From positions 806,001 through 870,000 of the forward strand of contig NZ_CP048659.1 in NCBI RefSeq assembly GCF_015218165.1: DNA of 64,000 nt, read 5' to 3'. Shown in pieces: positions 59,412-64,000 of this stretch. A model generated the notes under the pieces. The model made no database searches and was not told the DNA's origin. It was given only the letters and a program-made list of their open reading frames with translations. Position 1 is the first letter of the stretch. Every line of letters starts with the position of its first letter. The position numbers and the translations under genes were made by a program. This DNA comes from Acinetobacter piscicola. GTDB lineage: Bacteria; Pseudomonadota; Gammaproteobacteria; Pseudomonadales; Moraxellaceae.

Positions 59412-59813
59412 ATGACACGCGATTTTGAACAATTCCCTGATGATGATAACGGCAATTTATTGTGGCAAATGCAAGAAGATGGTGATGATTTAGATGAAGT
59501 ACATGAAATTGAATTTTCAATGTATTTTAAAACCCAAGCACTTGCTGAAAAATGTGCATTACATTTATTACTAGAAGAACAAAAAGTCTCAATGTATCTT
59601 GATGAAGAAATTGAGCCCAATGAATGGGTGATTACTGTTTTTGTCAATTTACTTCCTGAATATACCGATATTGTTGATCTTGAAGAATGGTTCAACAAAA
59701 TTGCGACAGAATTTAACGGTGAATATGATGGTTGGGGATGCACCACTTATGTCTTTGATGATGCATTTGATGAAGATGACTTTACTGAAGAAGAATTAGG
59801 TGAATTAAAATAA
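59412..59813 (+). CDS. RraB-family ribonuclease E inhibitor-like protein
   Basis: The 133 acidic residues match RraB, which binds RNase E and modulates mRNA decay. The C-terminal NGEYDGWGCTTYVFDDAF corresponds to the conserved EYDGWGTYFED end of E. coli RraB, and the acidic tail FDEDDFTEEELGEL is similar. AAGGA ribosome site. Whether it acts on RNase E in this organism is inferred. Confidence 0.75.
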   Translation: MTRDFEQFPDDDNGNLLWQMQEDGDDLDEVHEIEFSMYFKTQALAEKCALHLLLEEQKVSMYLDEEIEPNEWVITVFVNLLPEYTDIVDLEEWFNKIATEFNGEYDGWGCTTYVFDDAFDEDDFTEEELGELK

Positions 59814-59833
59814 ATTTCAGTGACATATCCAAT

Positions 59834-59861
59834 AAAAAGCATACGAAAAGGTATGCTTTTT
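59834..59861 (+). terminator. Terminator after the RraB-like gene
   Basis: The stem AAAAAGCATAC / GTATGCTTTTT with a 6-nt loop, then T-run. Confidence 0.9.
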
Positions 59862-60079
59862 TTATTGAACGAGTAGAATTTTTAAGTTTGCATATACTAA
59901 AGAAATATAGACCTGAGCGGTGCAACAAGACAAAAATAAGATGAAAATTCAAATAAAACAACGTTTATGATCATGCTAAAAAACATGCAACATAACCCAT
60001 ATATTTAATACGGGATTTTAGGTTTTATATGATTTTTACGCTATAGTGGACATTATTTTTTCTTTATTTTGAGGTTGTT

Positions 60080-60424
60080 ATGTCTTTACCCCATTGCCCA
60101 AAATGCAGTTCTGAGTACACTTATCAAGATGGTGATCTACTGATTTGTCCTGAATGCTCACATGAGTGGACACAAGGAGAGCAGGCCGTACAAGATGAAC
60201 AGCATATGATTAAAGATGCCTTTGGCAATATTTTGAATGATGGCGATACAGTCACGGTTGTCAAAGATTTAAAAATTAAAGGTTCATCTGCTGTGGTTAA
60301 AGTCGGTACTAAAGTTAAAAATATTCGTTTATTGCCCGATGCGAGTGATGGTCATGATATTGACTGTAAAATTGAGGGTGTGGGGAGTATGAAACTCAAA
60401 TCTGAATTTGTGAAAAAGGCATAA
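60080..60424 (+). CDS. yjdM: YjdM (PhnA) zinc-ribbon protein
   Basis: The 114 residues show the N-terminal zinc ribbon [21 protein letters not shown] and the C-terminal SH3-like PhnA domain ([55 protein letters not shown]). These are diagnostic. GAGG ribosome site. The early link of the name to phosphonate use is not supported by its domain content. Confidence 0.92.
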   Translation: MSLPHCPKCSSEYTYQDGDLLICPECSHEWTQGEQAVQDEQHMIKDAFGNILNDGDTVTVVKDLKIKGSSAVVKVGTKVKNIRLLPDASDGHDIDCKIEGVGSMKLKSEFVKKA

Positions 60425-60476
60425 ATATTCCATCATATTCTGATTAAAAATCAGATCATGATTCAAGAGACAGCAT

Positions 60477-61073
60477 ATGAGAAAAGTATCTTATTTTTTG
60501 AGTTTTTCTGTAATGTTGTCTCTTGTTCTTTGGTTTGCTTCACCCTATTGGATGTTGTACCAAATCAATCAAGCGATACAACATAATCAAGCCGCGAAGA
60601 TTTCTCAATACATTGATTATCCTCGTGTACAAGCAAGTTTAGAACCACAAATTCAACAAAAAATAATCAGTCGTTTAGGTTTGGAAAATAATCATACTTG
60701 GTTCGGGCGTTTTAGTGAGCGTGTGAGTGATCAACTTGCAAGGCAAGTCGTGCAGACACTTGTAACCCCCGAAAGCATTATGGTTTTAATGAAGGGCAAG
60801 GCACTCAAAGAAGTGATTCAACTCAAAATATCTCATGTAACCGCCGTTATGATACAAGAAACCAAACCACTTAATCAGCAAGTCTCAAATCAGTGGTTAT
60901 CTGAAAAAGATAAGCAGCATGTCATAACAATCCATCCAAATAAAGTTGAAGCACAGTATATTTCTTTAAATACTTTTCAAGTGATTGTGCCAACATTTTC
61001 GCAAGGTAAAACTCAATTTATTTTTCAACGCCATTATATAAAATGGCAATTAGTTGGAATTTATTTGATTTGA
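60477..61073 (+). CDS. DUF2939-family protein
   Basis: 198 residues with an N-terminal membrane segment (about 5-27) followed by SPYWMLYQINQAIQHNQAAKISQYIDYPRVQASL, the signature of DUF2939. The rest is probably periplasmic. Function unknown for the family. Confidence 0.75.
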   Translation: MRKVSYFLSFSVMLSLVLWFASPYWMLYQINQAIQHNQAAKISQYIDYPRVQASLEPQIQQKIISRLGLENNHTWFGRFSERVSDQLARQVVQTLVTPESIMVLMKGKALKEVIQLKISHVTAVMIQETKPLNQQVSNQWLSEKDKQHVITIHPNKVEAQYISLNTFQVIVPTFSQGKTQFIFQRHYIKWQLVGIYLI

Positions 61074-61226
61074 TTTGATTTTTTATTAAGTTTATTTAAA
61101 TTATATCTTTAATTAATTTGCTGTTTTTACATAAAATAATTAAAAAAATAATCAAACTAATATTGTGGTTTACTTTTAAAAATGTAAAATTAATCACACT
61201 TATTGATATTTAGTGAGAATAATTAT

Positions 61227-61691
61227 ATGAAATATGAGGTGGATGGTGATCCTATTACTGCAAAAAACATTCTGACACAAATACAAAAATGGGACGATGC
61301 ACTAAAAAATAATGATTTAGAAAAAATGACTCAGCACTATGCCGATGACATCAGTTTATTTGATGTGAGTTCACAGCTAAATGGGCTTGAGCAATACAAA
61401 ACAGAATTAGAAAAAGTTAGTCCATATTTTACCTCGAGTATGGATATTCGTAGACGTGATATTAAAATTCATGTCTCAGGTGATTTGGCATTTTTATATT
61501 GTTATACCAAAGTGGAAAATCCACAATTGAGTTCAATATTACAAATGCCGTGGTGTCGTACAACATTATGTTTACAAAAGAAAGATGAACAATGGATTTT
61601 ATTGCATCAACATATCTCTATGCCCGTTAATATACTGACGAAAAAAGCAATTGATTTGAAGGTTAAACCAAAATTGAAGTTAGTGGTATAA
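61227..61691 (+). CDS. SnoaL/NTF2-like fold protein
   Basis: From ATG 61227 it has 154 residues with the ketosteroid isomerase-like pattern: a helical start (ILTQIQKWDDALKNNDLEKMTQHYADDISLFDV), then ISGD-type strand and WRTTLCLQKKDEQWILLHQHIS-like end. Such proteins bind small hydrophobic ligands or act as isomerases; the ligand is unknown. A TTG 24 bases upstream is less likely. Confidence 0.7.
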   Translation: MKYEVDGDPITAKNILTQIQKWDDALKNNDLEKMTQHYADDISLFDVSSQLNGLEQYKTELEKVSPYFTSSMDIRRRDIKIHVSGDLAFLYCYTKVENPQLSSILQMPWCRTTLCLQKKDEQWILLHQHISMPVNILTKKAIDLKVKPKLKLVV

Positions 61692-61875
61692 CTTTAGTGT
61701 TTTAATATCATGCTGTTATAGATCAAGAGTGATAAATGAGCAGATTGACATGGAATATGTCAACTTTCGGATGGCATGATAAAAGAAGAAATATCGATAA
61801 AAAAAGCAAAATATAGAACAGAAAAGTGGCATATTTCTCGCTAAAATAGTGCAAAATATTTAGAAAAATTGATCT

Positions 61876-63045
61876 ATGTCAAATTCATTTTTTGCAAAGT
61901 ATGAATGGTTAAAACCATTGTCTCCTCGTGATCCACATGAAAAACATCGGGTTGCCACTTCTTTAGAATTATTATTTGACCTGATTTTTGTGGTGGCCAT
62001 TGCAACAGCAGGGCAGCAACTCCATCATGCCATTGTTGAAAATCATCTTGCACATGGAATATTACTGTATTGCATGGTGTTTTTTGCTTTGTGGTGGGCA
62101 TGGATGAACTTTAGTTGGTTTGCGTCTGCCTATGACAATGATGATGCCTTATATCGCGTCATGACTTTTGTCCAAATCATTGGTTCTTTGGTGTTGGCAG
62201 CAGGTATTCCGAGTGCATTTCAACAGCAAGACTTTGATGTGATTATCATTGGTTATGCCATTATGCGCTTTGCTTTAGTGAGTCAATGGTTACGGGTTGC
62301 CATCAGTGATCCTGCACGAAAAACTACAGCTTTACGTTATGCATGTGGGATTGTTGTTGTACAAATCGGATGGTTATTTTTTCACTTTAGCCCGATTCAT
62401 TTTAGTGTTTATCTTTTTGCAATCTTGGTCATCGCTGAATTATGTGTGCCGATTTGGGCAGAATCTGCCAATATGACACCGTGGCATCCACATCATATTG
62501 CAGAGCGTTATTCGCTGCTGACGATTATTGTATTAGGCGAGTCGATTGTGGGAAGTTATGCTGCGATCAGTGACGCATTGGCACATCAACATGTCAGTAC
62601 TGAGCTTATTTTCTTAATGATCGGCGGTTTGATCATGATGTTTACAGTCTGGTGGGCATATTTTGATCATGAAATTGCGGATCGTCTAAATAGCCGTAAA
62701 CGTGCATTTTCTTGGGGATATGGGCATTTCTTTATTTTTATTAGTATTGCGGCGCTGGGTGCAAGTCTAGCGGCTGCTGTAGATATTAGTACCCATCAAG
62801 CCGAAATTTCGGCACAATGGGGGGGATGGTTGGTGGCGATTCCTTTGGTTATGTATAGCGCAAGTTTATGGCTATTACACGAAGTACATCATTTACAGGG
62901 CATGAAAAAATGGCTGTATCCATTGACGACAATCATTGTGCTTAGTATTCCTTATGTGGTGCCAGAGATTGGTTATGCCGTTTTCATTATGGCAATTGTC
63001 TATGCATTACGTTTGATTTTTTCAAAATGTTATTTGGCGCGTTAA
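61876..63045 (+). CDS. LtrA-family (low temperature requirement) membrane protein
   Basis: 389 residues with about ten hydrophobic segments. The N-terminal block RVATSLELLFDLIFVVAIA and FALWWAWMNFSWFASAYDNDD are diagnostic of LtrA, and HHIAERYSLLTIIVLGESIVG follows in the centre. Function of the family is undefined; named from low-temperature growth in Listeria. It may be cotranscribed with the Nudix gene 12 bp downstream. Confidence 0.88.
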   Translation: MSNSFFAKYEWLKPLSPRDPHEKHRVATSLELLFDLIFVVAIATAGQQLHHAIVENHLAHGILLYCMVFFALWWAWMNFSWFASAYDNDDALYRVMTFVQIIGSLVLAAGIPSAFQQQDFDVIIIGYAIMRFALVSQWLRVAISDPARKTTALRYACGIVVVQIGWLFFHFSPIHFSVYLFAILVIAELCVPIWAESANMTPWHPHHIAERYSLLTIIVLGESIVGSYAAISDALAHQHVSTELIFLMIGGLIMMFTVWWAYFDHEIADRLNSRKRAFSWGYGHFFIFISIAALGASLAAAVDISTHQAEISAQWGGWLVAIPLVMYSASLWLLHEVHHLQGMKKWLYPLTTIIVLSIPYVVPEIGYAVFIMAIVYALRLIFSKCYLAR

Positions 63046-63057
63046 GGAAATAAAGCC

Positions 63058-63462
63058 ATGGGTTTTCATGATTTTTACCGAATGAGTTCACATGCCGTCA
63101 TTTGTAATGCACAGCAGCAAATTTTATTGTTAAAAGCCACCTATGCCGATCATGCATGGGGCTTACCTGGGGGTGGTTTGGATGTTGGTGAAACTATTCA
63201 TGAGGCTTTAATACGAGAATGTCACGAAGAAATTGGATGCAAGGTACAGATCGAGTATTTATCAGGTGTGTATTTTCATTCAGCCGTGAACTCCCATGCT
63301 TTTATTTTTAAATGTCAGTTAGATCGATGTGCCGAAATTCAACTCAGTGCTGAGCATTCAGCGTATCGTTGGTTTACTTTGGATGAGCTTTCAGTTGTGC
63401 AAAAAGTGCGGATCGAAGATTGTTTAAATTTTAATGGAACGGTACACAGTCGGGCATTTTAA
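63058..63462 (+). CDS. Nudix hydrolase
   Basis: 134 residues with an intact Nudix box GX5EX7REX2EEXG from about 38 to 59 (GGLDVGETIHEALIRECHEEIG, with the Cys replacing Val in REC). Likely hydrolyses a nucleoside diphosphate-linked substrate. AAGGAAA ribosome site 12 bp after the LtrA stop. Confidence 0.88.
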   Translation: MGFHDFYRMSSHAVICNAQQQILLLKATYADHAWGLPGGGLDVGETIHEALIRECHEEIGCKVQIEYLSGVYFHSAVNSHAFIFKCQLDRCAEIQLSAEHSAYRWFTLDELSVVQKVRIEDCLNFNGTVHSRAF

Positions 63463-63547
63463 CAAGTCTATCGTTCCACAAGATAACAATAGATGTGTTT
63501 AAGATAAGATTTAAATATAACTCAAATTTAAAAAATAGGATGCTGAT

Positions 63548-64000
63548 ATGACACCGCATTTACCTAAAAAAATAAGCTTAGGGATTTTGTTTATATTCTT
63601 TAATGGTACAAGTTTTGCTGCCATACAAGGAATGAGTTTTGAACATAAAGATTGGGAATTAAGCTGTGATAATACAGGAACATGCCGCGCAGCAGGGTAT
63701 CAGTCTGATGAGGATTTTGAGTCTCCTGTCAGTGTACTGTTGACTCGAAAAGCAGGTGAAAATATGCCTGTAGTTGCTGAAGTACAGTTTGGTGAAAATG
63801 AAGATAACCCAAATGTACATGCTCAATATGAGCTTAAAATAAATGGCAAATCTTATGGTTGGGTGAATAATAGCACTGAATCGAGTACGCTCAATCCCAG
63901 TCAAATTAAAGCCTTATTAGCCACGGCACAACGTGATGCAACGGTGACCTTTGAAGCAGGCAAGCAAAATTTTAGATTGTCAGGACAAGGCATGAGTGCT
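63548..64000 (+). CDS. DUF1176-like secreted protein (partial, cut by window edge)
   Basis: From ATG 63548 the frame is open to the end of the window (151 codons). A signal peptide (FIFFNGTSFA) is followed by IQGMSFEHKDWELSCDNTGTCRAAGYQ, the DUF1176 signature. The Cys pair (SCDN, GTCRA) could form a disulfide. Family function unknown; probably periplasmic. Confidence 0.85.
   Translation, partial: MTPHLPKKISLGILFIFFNGTSFAAIQGMSFEHKDWELSCDNTGTCRAAGYQSDEDFESPVSVLLTRKAGENMPVVAEVQFGENEDNPNVHAQYELKINGKSYGWVNNSTESSTLNPSQIKALLATAQRDATVTFEAGKQNFRLSGQGMSA

Overview
This looks like a chromosomal segment of a low-GC gammaproteobacterium, very probably Acinetobacter (Moraxellaceae). The protein sequences, the synteny (minC-minD; bamE divergent from fur; pilT-pilU divergent from yggS; rnfH) and the AT-rich codon use all fit. 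No rRNA, tRNA or CRISPR array was seen. The left edge cuts minD near its C-terminus, and the right edge cuts a DUF1176-type gene.

Layout. 1-3.7 kb: minD (partial), minC, a membrane protein and an LPLAT acyltransferase, all on the minus strand. 4-11.8 kb, plus strand: OmpA-like lipoprotein, rep helicase, dut, algC-type phosphomannomutase, argB, olsB-type acyltransferase and a class II glutamine amidotransferase. 11.8-12.7 kb: a complete IS5-family element. 13-20 kb: bacteriohemerythrin, an NSS-like transporter, rnfH, bamE, fur, pilU, pilT, yggS and a thioesterase-like gene. 20.2-22.2 kb: two tandem paralogous lipoprotein genes, the first broken by an amber codon, then a small decayed gene. 22.3-27.1 kb: sbcC and sbcD. 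27.3-31.2 kb: an NAD-salvage locus (NrtR-like regulator, nadV, prs) with two 19-bp operator candidates upstream of prs. 31.4-38.9 kb: Sel1-repeat protein, VIT/VWA/DUF2135 protein, dsbC, a small tyrosine phosphatase and a PQQ-type sugar dehydrogenase. 39.0-40.4 kb: a gene split by an IS1-family element. 40.5-46.3 kb: ygfZ, a stand-alone acnD, and an AT-rich two-gene unit encoding a PD-(D/E)XK-like protein and a small repeat protein. 46.5-48.3 kb: small conserved proteins.

The most interesting part is 48.4-57.3 kb. Two ~273-bp nearly identical direct repeats lie in a 1.2-kb stretch with no credible protein gene. Their substitutions keep a hairpin paired, which suggests a duplicated structured RNA. 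About 200 bp beyond the second copy starts a tightly packed five-gene operon: SWIM zinc-finger protein, DUF5691-like protein, MoxR-type AAA+ ATPase, DUF5682-like protein (TraB/EreA/ChaN-like) and VWA protein. Gene content suggests a MoxR-VWA chaperone-like or conflict machine, but its function is not established by the sequence.

57.3-64 kb returns to ordinary genes: lipoprotein, rluA, RraB-like protein, yjdM, DUF2939, SnoaL-like protein, LtrA and a Nudix hydrolase.

Functional links: minC/minD position the division site; pilT/pilU retract type IV pili; sbcC/sbcD form a nuclease complex; nrtR, nadV and prs form a regulated nicotinamide-salvage unit in which Prs supplies PRPP to NadV.
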